Source: JAJPKK01 sp963781195
GTDB taxonomy: Bacteria; Pseudomonadota; Alphaproteobacteria; Rhizobiales; Xanthobacteraceae
NCBI GenBank assembly: GCA_963781195.1
Contig: CAWAEZ010000011.1
Span: forward strand, 1 to 64,000
DNA length: 64,000 bases
Direction: 5' to 3'
In this document: piece after piece, positions 26,841-34,641 of the stretch
Layout of the letters: each line of letters opens with the position of its first letter
How positions within the stretch are numbered: the stretch's first letter is position 1
Program-made: the position numbers and the translations under genes
The notes under the pieces: model-generated
Databases searched by the model: none
Told to the model about the DNA's origin: nothing
The model's input: the letters and a program-made list of their open reading frames with translations, nothing else

Positions 26841-28730
26841 ATGAAGCTTTCAATCGCAACGGTTTCGCTCAGCGGAGATCTGGCCGAAAAGCTCGCAGCC
26901 GTCGCTGCCGCCGGCTTCGAGGGCGTCGAGATTTTCGAGAGCGATCTGTTGTCGTTCAACGGGACGCCGGCCGAAGTGCGCCGCATGGTCGCCGACCTCG
27001 GGCTCGACATCATTGCATTTCAGCCGTTCCGCGATTTCGAATGCATGCCGCCGGCGAGCCGCGAACGCATCTTCTCGCGCGCGGAACGAAAATTCGACTT
27101 GATGGCCGAACTCGGCACCGATCTCTTGCTCGTTTGCTCCAACGTGTCGCCGCAGAGCCTGGGCGGCATCCATCGCGCCGCGGAAGATTTTCATGCGCTG
27201 GGGGAGCGTGCCGCCGGCCATGGAATGCGCGTCGGTTTTGAAGCGCTGGCGTGGGGCCGCCACATCAGCGACTACCGCGATGCCTGGGAAGTCGTGCGGC
27301 GAGCCGATCATCCGGCGATCGGCCTCGTCCTCGACACCTTTCATATCTTCGCGCGCAAGACCGACCTGACGCCGATCGGCGCCATCCCGCAGGACCGTGT
27401 GTTCCTGGTGCAGTTGGCGGATGCTCCGATGCTCGAAATGAACGCGCTGTCATGGAGCCGCCATTTCCGGAATTTTCCCGGCCAGGGCGAACTGCCGCTG
27501 CTCGATTTCATGGCGGTGCTGCAGGCGACGACATACGACGGCCCGCTGTCGCTGGAGATCTTCAACGATCAGTTTCGTGCCGGGTCCGCCCGCGGCGTTG
27601 CCGTGGACGGCCAGCGCTCCCTGCTGTTTCTTCTGGACGAGTTGCGCATCCGAAATGGGACCGGCAGCAGTCTTCGTGCCGCTCTGCCGCCGCGCCCCGC
27701 GGTCACCGGCACCGCATTCATCGAGTTCGCCATCGCCGAAAGCGACGCGCCGTCGTTCGAAGCGTTGTTGCGGGGGCTCGGATTTGCGCGCGCCGGCGTG
27801 CACAAGTCGAAGGCCGTGACGCGATGGTCGCAGGGCGCCATCAATTTCGTCGTCAATACAGAAAAGGATGGCTTCGCTCACGCTTTCAACATCACCCACG
27901 GCACTTCGGTCTGCGCCATCGGCTTGGCCGTAGAAGACGCGGCGGCAACCCTGCGCCGCGCGCAATCGCTGCGCGACAAGCCGTTCCACCAGGCGGTGGG
28001 CCCGGGCGAACTCGATATTCCGGCGGTTCGCGGCCTCGGCGGCAGCCTCATTTATTTCATTGATCACAAGAGCGAGCTCGGCCGCGTGTGGGACATCGAT
28101 TTCGAGCCGACTGGTGAGCCCGGCACGGGTGCCGGCCTCGTCGTCATAGATCACATTTCGCAATCGATGCATTACGAGGAAATGCTGTCCTGGGTGCTGT
28201 TTTACACCTCGCTCCTCGCGCTCCAGAAAACCCCTGAACAGGACGTGCTCGATCCCGGCGGGTTGGTCAAAAGCCAGGTGGTGCAGTCATCGAATGGAGC
28301 GCTCCGCATCGTGCTGAACGCCTCGCAATCCGAACGTACCCAGTCCTCGCGTTTCCTGGCCGAGGCGTTCGGGTCGGGCGTCCAGCACATCGCGCTCGCG
28401 ACCGCCGACCTGTTGTCGACCGTTGCGCGGCTGAGCGAAAACGGGATCGAGCTGTTGCCGATTCCGGACAACTACTACGAGGATCTCGAATCAAAGACCG
28501 ACCTTGCGCCGGAGCGGATTCACCAGCTCAGGACGCACAACATTCTTTACGACAGTGACGGCGCGGGCGAATATCTCCAAGCCTATACGCGCAGCTTCGA
28601 TGGCGGTTTCTTCTTCGAAATCGTCGAGCGGCGCGGCTACGTCGGCTTCGGCGCCGCGAATGCCACCATTCGGCTGGCCGCGCAGACGCGACTGGCCCGC
28701 CAGCCGGGTTCGGAGAGTCTGGCAGACTGA
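26841..28730 (+). CDS. quiC1: 3-dehydroshikimate dehydratase, QuiC1 type (TIM barrel fused to HPPD-like domain)
   Basis: This enzyme converts 3-dehydroshikimate to protocatechuate in quinate/shikimate catabolism. The 629-residue protein joins an N-terminal sugar-phosphate-isomerase-like TIM barrel (about 1-275) to a C-terminal 4-hydroxyphenylpyruvate dioxygenase-like vicinal-oxygen-chelate region (about 295-600). The divalent-metal ligands known in Pseudomonas QuiC1 fall at the same numbers here: E134 (GFEALAW), D165 (LVLDTFH), Q191 (FLVQLAD) and E239 (LSLEIFND). The C-terminal half keeps DHISQSM and FFEIVERRGYVGFG, as in HPPD. The start is ATG 26841. No quinate dehydrogenase or pca genes are in the window. 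Confidence 0.92.
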   Translation: MKLSIATVSLSGDLAEKLAAVAAAGFEGVEIFESDLLSFNGTPAEVRRMVADLGLDIIAFQPFRDFECMPPASRERIFSRAERKFDLMAELGTDLLLVCSNVSPQSLGGIHRAAEDFHALGERAAGHGMRVGFEALAWGRHISDYRDAWEVVRRADHPAIGLVLDTFHIFARKTDLTPIGAIPQDRVFLVQLADAPMLEMNALSWSRHFRNFPGQGELPLLDFMAVLQATTYDGPLSLEIFNDQFRAGSARGVAVDGQRSLLFLLDELRIRNGTGSSLRAALPPRPAVTGTAFIEFAIAESDAPSFEALLRGLGFARAGVHKSKAVTRWSQGAINFVVNTEKDGFAHAFNITHGTSVCAIGLAVEDAAATLRRAQSLRDKPFHQAVGPGELDIPAVRGLGGSLIYFIDHKSELGRVWDIDFEPTGEPGTGAGLVVIDHISQSMHYEEMLSWVLFYTSLLALQKTPEQDVLDPGGLVKSQVVQSSNGALRIVLNASQSERTQSSRFLAEAFGSGVQHIALATADLLSTVARLSENGIELLPIPDNYYEDLESKTDLAPERIHQLRTHNILYDSDGAGEYLQAYTRSFDGGFFFEIVERRGYVGFGAANATIRLAAQTRLARQPGSESLAD

Positions 28731-28829
28731 TGGTTCCCGCCCTGATGGCTCCCGCACCGAGCGCCGCCGCCCGGCGGCCTCCGCGCGTTCGACGCACCTC
28801 GCCGCGCCGGAGGCGCCCGGATCCGGCCT

Positions 28830-30257
28830 CTACATCACGAAGCGATCGCGCATGTTGTGGCGGGCGTTGAGGATCGCGTCGACCACATGTCGCTCGGCAT
28901 CCGAGGTGATCAGGGGCTCGATGTCGTCGACCTGGTTGGTGGCGACGAGCTGGAGAATGTCGCGGCGCACCGCGCCGCCGGCAGTACGGGGCAGGGTGGG
29001 CACGACCTGGATGAATTGCGGCACGTTATCGCGGCCGATTCTTGCGGCGACGAATTCCTGCAGCTGCTCTTCGCCGACCGGCGTTTTGGTTTCGACGAAT
29101 GCATAAAGCCCGGCACCGGCGAGACGGTCGGGATAGACCAGGACGGCGGCGTCGCGTACCTCGGGATGGGAGGCGAGGGCGGCGGAGATGGCCGGTGCAC
29201 CGAACAGGTTCTTGCGCCCCGCCACGATGGCCTCGACCAGCCGCGCCTCCTGCGGTGAGGCGAGCAGCGGCTCGATCATGTCGACCTGGTTGGTGCTCAC
29301 CAGCCGCAGCACGTCGCGCCGCACGGTGCCTTCATCTCGTCGCGGCAGCGCGTCGACGAGCTGGATGAACTCCGGCAGCCGTTCGGTGCCGATCTTGGCG
29401 ACGAGGGCGGCGCGCAGGCGGTCCTCGGTGACGCTGCGGTCGGCTTCGACGAACGCATAAAGTCCTATGCCGCGCTTGCGATCGGGAAAATCGAGCACGG
29501 CGACGTCGCGCACGCCGTCGACCGCCTTCGCCGCGCCCTCGATGGCGGGCGCGTCATAGGCCATGCGCTTGCCGCCGCCTTCGGAATCGATGAAGCCGAG
29601 CAGGCCGCGGGTGACGAGGATGTAAAACTTCTTCCCGGTCGCCATCCAGATGCGGGTCGGCAGGCTCTTGCGCGCCAGCACCCGCTTCTCCATCGCCGTC
29701 AGCGCGTCCGGCACGTAGCGGCGCTTGTGCTTGAGAAAATGGCGCAGGTCCTCGTAGGCGAGGATGCGGAACAGCCGGTTGCGGTGGGAGAACGCCGAGG
29801 CGAGCTGGAAATCGAGGAGATAGCCGCGTCCGTCCGGGCTGCGCAGCCAGTTCTGCTCCTTGGCGAGGTCGTTGTGGGTGATCCGCAGCCGGTGGACCGC
29901 GCGCAATGCCGCCCGCGCCGAGCGGAAATAGGCGAGATCGCCGAACGGCCGCGCGATCTTGAGCGCGCTGCCGGGGATGTAGCCGCGCACCAGGCGCTTG
30001 TCGTCGGCATAGAGCAGGGGCGGCGCGACCCCGAGACCGGTCACGATGGCGAGTGCGCGCCTCTCGCGATTGAAGAGATGGACGGCGAGCGGCCGCGACC
30101 ACCAGGGGACTTCGTCGAGCCGCCGCAACACGCCGGGAAGCTCGCCGGCGTCGCCGCGGAACGTGCCGCGCTCGACGGTGGAGAAGACGTCGCGCTTGAG
30201 CACGACCGCGGTCTGCCATCGTCCGGCAAAATCCTGCGCTTGCCGTGTCGCCTTCAT
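28830..30257 (-). CDS. Protein kinase-like domain fused to two degenerate AMP-binding-enzyme C-terminal domains
   Basis: This 475-residue protein begins with a small kinase-like domain (about 1-200): the catalytic loop HNDLAKEQN (128-136) and DFQ (149-151, in place of DFG), though the glycine loop is poor. Two repeated domains follow at about 237-330 and 355-450, each like the C-terminal subdomain of acyl/aryl-CoA synthetases (VAVLDFPDRKRGIGLYAFVE; AAVLVYPDRLAGAGLYAFVE). The usual catalytic lysine in GKxxR is missing: GTVRRD and GAVRRD. No adenylating N-domain exists. Its ATG overlaps the trmFO stop (ATGA), so the two are coupled. Role unknown. Confidence 0.8.
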   Translation of the reverse strand: MKATRQAQDFAGRWQTAVVLKRDVFSTVERGTFRGDAGELPGVLRRLDEVPWWSRPLAVHLFNRERRALAIVTGLGVAPPLLYADDKRLVRGYIPGSALKIARPFGDLAYFRSARAALRAVHRLRITHNDLAKEQNWLRSPDGRGYLLDFQLASAFSHRNRLFRILAYEDLRHFLKHKRRYVPDALTAMEKRVLARKSLPTRIWMATGKKFYILVTRGLLGFIDSEGGGKRMAYDAPAIEGAAKAVDGVRDVAVLDFPDRKRGIGLYAFVEADRSVTEDRLRAALVAKIGTERLPEFIQLVDALPRRDEGTVRRDVLRLVSTNQVDMIEPLLASPQEARLVEAIVAGRKNLFGAPAISAALASHPEVRDAAVLVYPDRLAGAGLYAFVETKTPVGEEQLQEFVAARIGRDNVPQFIQVVPTLPRTAGGAVRRDILQLVATNQVDDIEPLITSDAERHVVDAILNARHNMRDRFVM

Positions 30258-31762
30258 CGGGGATCGGTCTTCGACCACGCCGCGGCTTCAGCGATGGGCA
30301 TGGCCGGCTCGGCCGCCGGTGCCCCGTCGGGCGCGACGGCCGGGACCAGGGCCGCGCCGGCCTCCTCCGATGCCGGCAGGCCGCGGCTCCAGAGATCGAG
30401 GTCGAGGAGCGCCCGCGCGGTCAGGGCGCGGCGCTTTGCCAGCGTCTTCTCCGTGCCGCGCAGCCGGGTGCCGTCGGCGGCGCGGGTCGCGGCGCGCGCC
30501 AGCGGTGGGAACAGTCCGAAATTGACGTTCATCGGCTGGAACGACCGTGGCCCGGCGTCGATGGTTTCCACATGGCCGCCGGTGATGTGGGCGAGGAGGG
30601 CGCCGTGGGCGGTGGTTGCCGGCGGGGCGACGCAGGTCTCGCCGTGGCGCTCCGCCGCGGCGAAGCGGCCGGCGATGAGGCCGATGGCTGCGGATTCGAC
30701 GTAGCCCTCGCAGCCGGTGATCTGGCCGGCGAAGCGCAGGCGCGGCAGGGTCCGCAGCCGCAACGTTCCGTCGAGCAGCCGCGGCGAATTGAGGAAGGTG
30801 TTGCGATGCAGGCCGCCGAGCCGCGCGAACTCGGCGTGCTCGAGGCCGGGCACCATCCGGAACACGCGGGCCTGCTCGGCATGCTTGAGCTTGGTCTGGA
30901 AGCCGACGATGTTGAACAGGGTGCCCAGCCGGTTGTCCTGGCGCAGCTGGACGATGGCATGGGCCTTCTCTCCGGGCCGGTGGGGGTTCGTCAGTCCGAC
31001 CGGTTTCATCGGGCCCCAGCGAAGCGTCTCGCGGCCGCGCTCCGCCATCACCTCGATCGGCAGGCAGCCGTCGAAATAGGGAGCGCGCTCCCATTCGTGG
31101 AACGAGATGCGGTCGCCGGCGAGCAGCGCATCGAGGAAGGCTTCGTACTGGGCGCGGTCGAGCGGGCAATTGATGTAGTCGGCGCCGCTGCCGCCGGGGC
31201 CCGCATGGTCGTAACGCGACTGAAACCAGGCGACGTTCATGTCGATGCTGTCGCGATGGACGATCGGCGCGATGGCGTCGAAGAAGGCGAGCGCCGTCTC
31301 CCCCGTCGTCTCGGCGATGGCGCCGGCGAGCGCCGGCGAGGTCAGCGGACCGGTGGCGACGATGACGCTGTCCCACGCGGCCGGCGGCAGGCCGGCGATC
31401 TCCTCGCGGGATATTTCGATCAGGGCGTGGACTTCCAGCGCGCGCGTGACCGCCTGGGAAAAGCCGTCGCGATCGACGGCGAGCGCACCGCCGGCGGGAA
31501 CCTGGTTGGCATCGGCGGCGCGCATCACGAGCGAGCCGAGCCGTCGCATCTCCTCATGGAGAAGGCCGACCGCGTTGTGCTCGCGGTCATCGGAGCGGAA
31601 CGAGTTCGAGCAGACGAGCTCGGCAAAGCCGCTGGTCTTGTGGACGGCGGTCGAGCGTTGCGGCCGCATCTCGTGCAGCACGACGGGGATGCCGCGCGAA
31701 GCGATCTGCCAGGCGGCCTCGCTTCCGGCCAGTCCGCCGCCGATGACATGGATAGGTTGCAT
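30254..31762 (-). CDS. trmFO: Methylenetetrahydrofolate-tRNA-(uracil-54-C5)-methyltransferase, FADH2-oxidising
   Basis: This flavoprotein makes ribothymidine at position 54 of the tRNA T-loop, using methylenetetrahydrofolate as carbon donor and FADH2 as reductant. It has the FAD loop MQPIHVIGGGLAGSEAAWQ, then HEMRPQRSTAVHKTSGFAELVCSNSFRSDD, IVATGPLTSPALA, SFHEWERAPYFDGCLPIEVMAERGRETLRWGPMKPVGL and RFAGQITGCEGYVESAAIGL, all family blocks with the catalytic cysteines. ATG 31762 begins directly at the FAD strand. About 502 residues, slightly long owing to an Ala-rich tail. The kinase-like gene overlaps the stop. Confidence 0.96.
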   Translation of the reverse strand: MQPIHVIGGGLAGSEAAWQIASRGIPVVLHEMRPQRSTAVHKTSGFAELVCSNSFRSDDREHNAVGLLHEEMRRLGSLVMRAADANQVPAGGALAVDRDGFSQAVTRALEVHALIEISREEIAGLPPAAWDSVIVATGPLTSPALAGAIAETTGETALAFFDAIAPIVHRDSIDMNVAWFQSRYDHAGPGGSGADYINCPLDRAQYEAFLDALLAGDRISFHEWERAPYFDGCLPIEVMAERGRETLRWGPMKPVGLTNPHRPGEKAHAIVQLRQDNRLGTLFNIVGFQTKLKHAEQARVFRMVPGLEHAEFARLGGLHRNTFLNSPRLLDGTLRLRTLPRLRFAGQITGCEGYVESAAIGLIAGRFAAAERHGETCVAPPATTAHGALLAHITGGHVETIDAGPRSFQPMNVNFGLFPPLARAATRAADGTRLRGTEKTLAKRRALTARALLDLDLWSRGLPASEEAGAALVPAVAPDGAPAAEPAMPIAEAAAWSKTDPR

Positions 31763-31858
31763 CGGACCTCTGGATATTGGAAAACCGTTTGGAGTCAACC
31801 GCAATGCATCCGGCGCCAAACATCCTGCTGTCGCCTAGGATCATCCAGAGGGAACGCG

Positions 31859-32623
31859 ATGAGGTACAACCTGCTCGTTGTCGCAACCGCAATCGGTGCC
31901 ATGCTGTCGTCGCCGTCGGACGCGTTGGAACTCAAGGTGCTCACCGCGGGCGCCTTCAAGTCGACCGTGCTCGCGCTTGCGCCGGAATACGAGAAAGCCA
32001 GCGGGAACAAGCTCGTCATCGACAACGACACGGTCGGTGCGCTGGTCAAGCGGGTGGAAGCCGGCGAGACCTTCGACGTGGTCGTGCTCAGCCCGGCGGC
32101 GATCGATGAGCTCACTCTCAAGGGCAAGGTGGCGCCGTCGAGCCGCACCGATCTCGCGCGGGTCGGCGTCGGTGTGATGGTGAAGGAGGGCGCGCCGGCG
32201 CCCGACATCTCGACCGTCGACGCCTTCAAGAAGGCGGTGCTCGATGCGAAGTCGGTCTCCTTCATCAACCCGGCGAGCGGCGGGTCGAGCGGCATTTACG
32301 TGGCGAAGCTGCTGGAGCGTCTCGGCATCGCCGATCAGGTGAAGCCGAAGGAGAGGCTCAAGGACGGCGGGTATGTCGCGGACCTGATCGCGTCCGGCGC
32401 ATCGGAGCTCGGCATTCACCAGATCAGCGAGATCATTCCCCACAAGGGGGTCACGCTGGTGGGGCCGCTGCCCGCCGAGATCCAGAGCTACACCGTCTAT
32501 TCGGCCGGCGTCGGTCCCAACACCAAATATCCCGATGCGGCCAAGGCGGTGATCGCGACGTTGAGCGGCCCGTCGGCCCAGGCGCTGTTCAAGTCGAAGG
32601 GTATGGAACCCGCCAAGCCCTGA
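31859..32623 (+). CDS. ModA-like substrate-binding protein
   Basis: This 254-residue periplasmic binding protein of the molybdate-type family has a signal peptide MRYNLLVVATAIGAMLSS ending near SDALE, then LKVLTAGAFKSTVLALAPEYEKASGNKLVIDNDTVGALVKRVEAGETFDVVVLSPAAIDEL, SFINPASGGSSGIYVAKLLERLGI and a C-terminal SAQALFKSKGMEP. Such extracytoplasmic ModA-like proteins without ModBC neighbours are frequent in Bradyrhizobium-type genomes and need not bind molybdate. AGAGGGA precedes the ATG. It is divergent from trmFO. Confidence 0.86.
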   Translation: MRYNLLVVATAIGAMLSSPSDALELKVLTAGAFKSTVLALAPEYEKASGNKLVIDNDTVGALVKRVEAGETFDVVVLSPAAIDELTLKGKVAPSSRTDLARVGVGVMVKEGAPAPDISTVDAFKKAVLDAKSVSFINPASGGSSGIYVAKLLERLGIADQVKPKERLKDGGYVADLIASGASELGIHQISEIIPHKGVTLVGPLPAEIQSYTVYSAGVGPNTKYPDAAKAVIATLSGPSAQALFKSKGMEPAKP

Positions 32624-32722
32624 GACGTCGCTGCCCCGAGGCGGAACGCCGCGGCATGCCGCCATCCGGCGGTCGTCATTGCCGGCTAATCGACGTGCTC
32701 AAACCGGCGACGAGGAGGTTTC

Positions 32723-33340
32723 ATGTCGGCGCTTACGCTCTATCACATCGCACCGTCACGCTCGTCGGTCGCGCTGTGGATGCTGGAGGAAGTCGGGCAG
32801 CCCTTCGGCATCCATCTTCTCAGCGCGAAAAAGGGGGATAATCGCGATTCTTCCTATCTGGACATCAACCCCATGGGCAAGGTGCCGGCGCTTCGGCACG
32901 GCGATGCCATCGTTACCGAGGTGGCGGCGATCTGCTGTTATCTCGCCGATGCGTTTCCGCAGGCCGGGCTCAACATTCCGATCGGCGAGGCGGGCCGTGG
33001 CAGCTATCTCAAATGGCTGTTCTTCGGGCCTGGAACCCTCGAGCCGGCGGTCCTGGATCGCGCCTTTCCACGAACCGGCGAGCCGACGCGTGCCGCGCTA
33101 CCTTATGGCGACTTCGACACCGCCATGGACGTGGTCGCCCAAGCGGTGACGCCGGGCCCGTTCCTCATGGGCGATAAGTTCACCGCTGCCGACGTCGTGA
33201 TCGGCTCGAACCTGCGGTGGGCGACGATGTTCAAGCTGATCCCCGAACGCAAAGAATTCACCGATTACATCGCCCGTTTCGCCGATCGCCCGGCCGCCAA
33301 GCGCGCCCAGGCGAAAGACGAGCAACTCGCCAAGGCCTAG
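32723..33340 (+). CDS. Glutathione S-transferase family protein
   Basis: This 205-residue cytosolic GST has a thioredoxin-like N-domain with MSALTLYHIAPSRSSVALWMLEEVG (catalytic Ser/Tyr region), YLDINPMGKVPALRHGDAIVTEVAAICCYLAD (cis-Pro and ESxAI-like glutathione site, here TEVAAI) and an all-helical C-domain ending MGDKFTAADVVIGSNLRW, the N-capping box. GGAGG lies before the ATG. A MaoC-type hydratase gene starts five bases after the stop. Substrate unknown. Confidence 0.88.
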   Translation: MSALTLYHIAPSRSSVALWMLEEVGQPFGIHLLSAKKGDNRDSSYLDINPMGKVPALRHGDAIVTEVAAICCYLADAFPQAGLNIPIGEAGRGSYLKWLFFGPGTLEPAVLDRAFPRTGEPTRAALPYGDFDTAMDVVAQAVTPGPFLMGDKFTAADVVIGSNLRWATMFKLIPERKEFTDYIARFADRPAAKRAQAKDEQLAKA

Positions 33341-33344
33341 CCTC

Positions 33345-33800
33345 GTGATCCTGCCGCTGCGCGTTCTGTATTTCGAGGATCTTGCGGTCGACATGACCGA
33401 GACGTTTTCGAAGACGGTGTCGTCCTCCGACGTGGTCGGCTTCGCCGAAGTGACCGGCGATCGTAATCCGATCCATTTATCGGAGCACTTTGCGGCGCGC
33501 ACGATGTTCGGCACGCGCATCGCCCACGGTCTCTACACCGCAAGCCTGATATCGGCGCTGCTGGGCACCCGGCTGCCTGGACCGGGTGCCGTCTACATTT
33601 CGCAAACTCTGAACTTTCGCGCGCCCGTGAAAATCGGCGATACCGTCACCGTGGTCGTCACCGTCGCCGAATTGATGCCGGAAAAATCGCGCGCCCGGCT
33701 CGCCTGCGTCTGCAAGGTCGGCGACGAAATCGTCCTCGATGGTGAAGCGCTGGTAAAGGTGCCGGGCAAGGCAACCGCTAAGCCCATGGCTCCATTGTGA
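33345..33800 (+). CDS. MaoC-like (R)-specific enoyl-CoA hydratase (PhaJ type)
   Basis: This 151-residue hotdog-fold hydratase carries the hydratase-2 motif DRNPIHLSEHFAARTMFGTRIAHGLYTASLISALLG, with Asp and His of the catalytic dyad (D-x-N-P-x-H). PhaJ-type enzymes hydrate trans-enoyl-CoA to (R)-3-hydroxyacyl-CoA and feed polyhydroxyalkanoate synthesis; the window also encodes a phasin, though far away. The GTG at 33345 gives an N-terminal extension; a start at the ATG of MTETFSKTV (33393) would match typical PhaJ length better. Operon with the GST gene. Confidence 0.85.
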   Translation: MILPLRVLYFEDLAVDMTETFSKTVSSSDVVGFAEVTGDRNPIHLSEHFAARTMFGTRIAHGLYTASLISALLGTRLPGPGAVYISQTLNFRAPVKIGDTVTVVVTVAELMPEKSRARLACVCKVGDEIVLDGEALVKVPGKATAKPMAPL

Positions 33801-33999
33801 TGAAGGCATGACGAGTCATTTTGCGTATTTTTTGGGGCTGAATGTGGCGCAAAACTCCGCGACATTGCGATTTAGATCAAAGGCTTGATAATAGTCTGCG
33901 GTAATCTTTATCGGACTGCTGCGAGATGCCCGTTCGTCTAATTGCCATCCTATCCCCGTCACGCTAGACACCGGGCGGGCGACATTGATGAGTCGATGA

Positions 34000-34503
34000 A
34001 TGAGTTTCGAGATCGAGCGTAAGTTCCTCGTGCGGGGCGACGAGTGGCGCGCATCCGTGACATCGCGCACGGATATCCGGCAAGCCTATCTGGCGTGGGA
34101 AACCAAGTCGTCGGTGCGGGTCCGGATCACCGACAACCACAGTGCGACCCTGACAGTGAAGTCGCGTCCCGTCGAGTTGCGCCGGCTGGAGCTCGAATAT
34201 CCGATCCCGGTTCTGGAGGCCGAGGCCCTGATGCCTCTGCGCCAGGGTTCGATCGTTCAGAAGGTGCGCCATCGGCTTCCGTGCGGCGATCTCTGCTGGG
34301 AGATCGACGTCTTCACCGGCGATAATCTGGGCCTCATCATCGCCGAGATCGAATTGCGCCACGAGAACGAGACCGTCGCGCTGCCCGCCTGGATCGGTGC
34401 GGAGGTGACGGGAAAGCCGTCGTACTACAACGGCTACCTCGCGCAGCACCCCTTCGTTTCGTGGCCGCAGCAGGATATCGCTTCGCTGGAAATGCGCGCC
34501 TGA
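34000..34503 (+). CDS. CYTH-domain protein (triphosphate tunnel metalloenzyme)
   Basis: This 167-residue CYTH protein starts MSFEIERKFLV, containing the ExExK signature (E4, E6, K8) that binds triphosphate in the tunnel. RVRITDNHSATLTVKSR supplies further basic residues, and ELEYPIPVLEAEAL and CWEIDVFTGDNLGLIIAEIEL the acidic metal ligands. Bacterial members are mostly inorganic triphosphatases, some adenylate cyclases. The preceding 200-base gap is AT-richer and likely holds its promoter. Confidence 0.88.
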   Translation: MSFEIERKFLVRGDEWRASVTSRTDIRQAYLAWETKSSVRVRITDNHSATLTVKSRPVELRRLELEYPIPVLEAEALMPLRQGSIVQKVRHRLPCGDLCWEIDVFTGDNLGLIIAEIELRHENETVALPAWIGAEVTGKPSYYNGYLAQHPFVSWPQQDIASLEMRA

Positions 34504-34641
34504 ACGCAGGCGCGACTTTCGGAAGGTGATCTCGGCAATCGAAGGTGATCTCGGCCGGGCTTGTCCCGGCTGTTTTTGTTCGCAGAGCAAATTCGTCCGG
34601 CGCGGCGCCGCCGACGATCACGGCGAACCGGCGTCGGGGCG

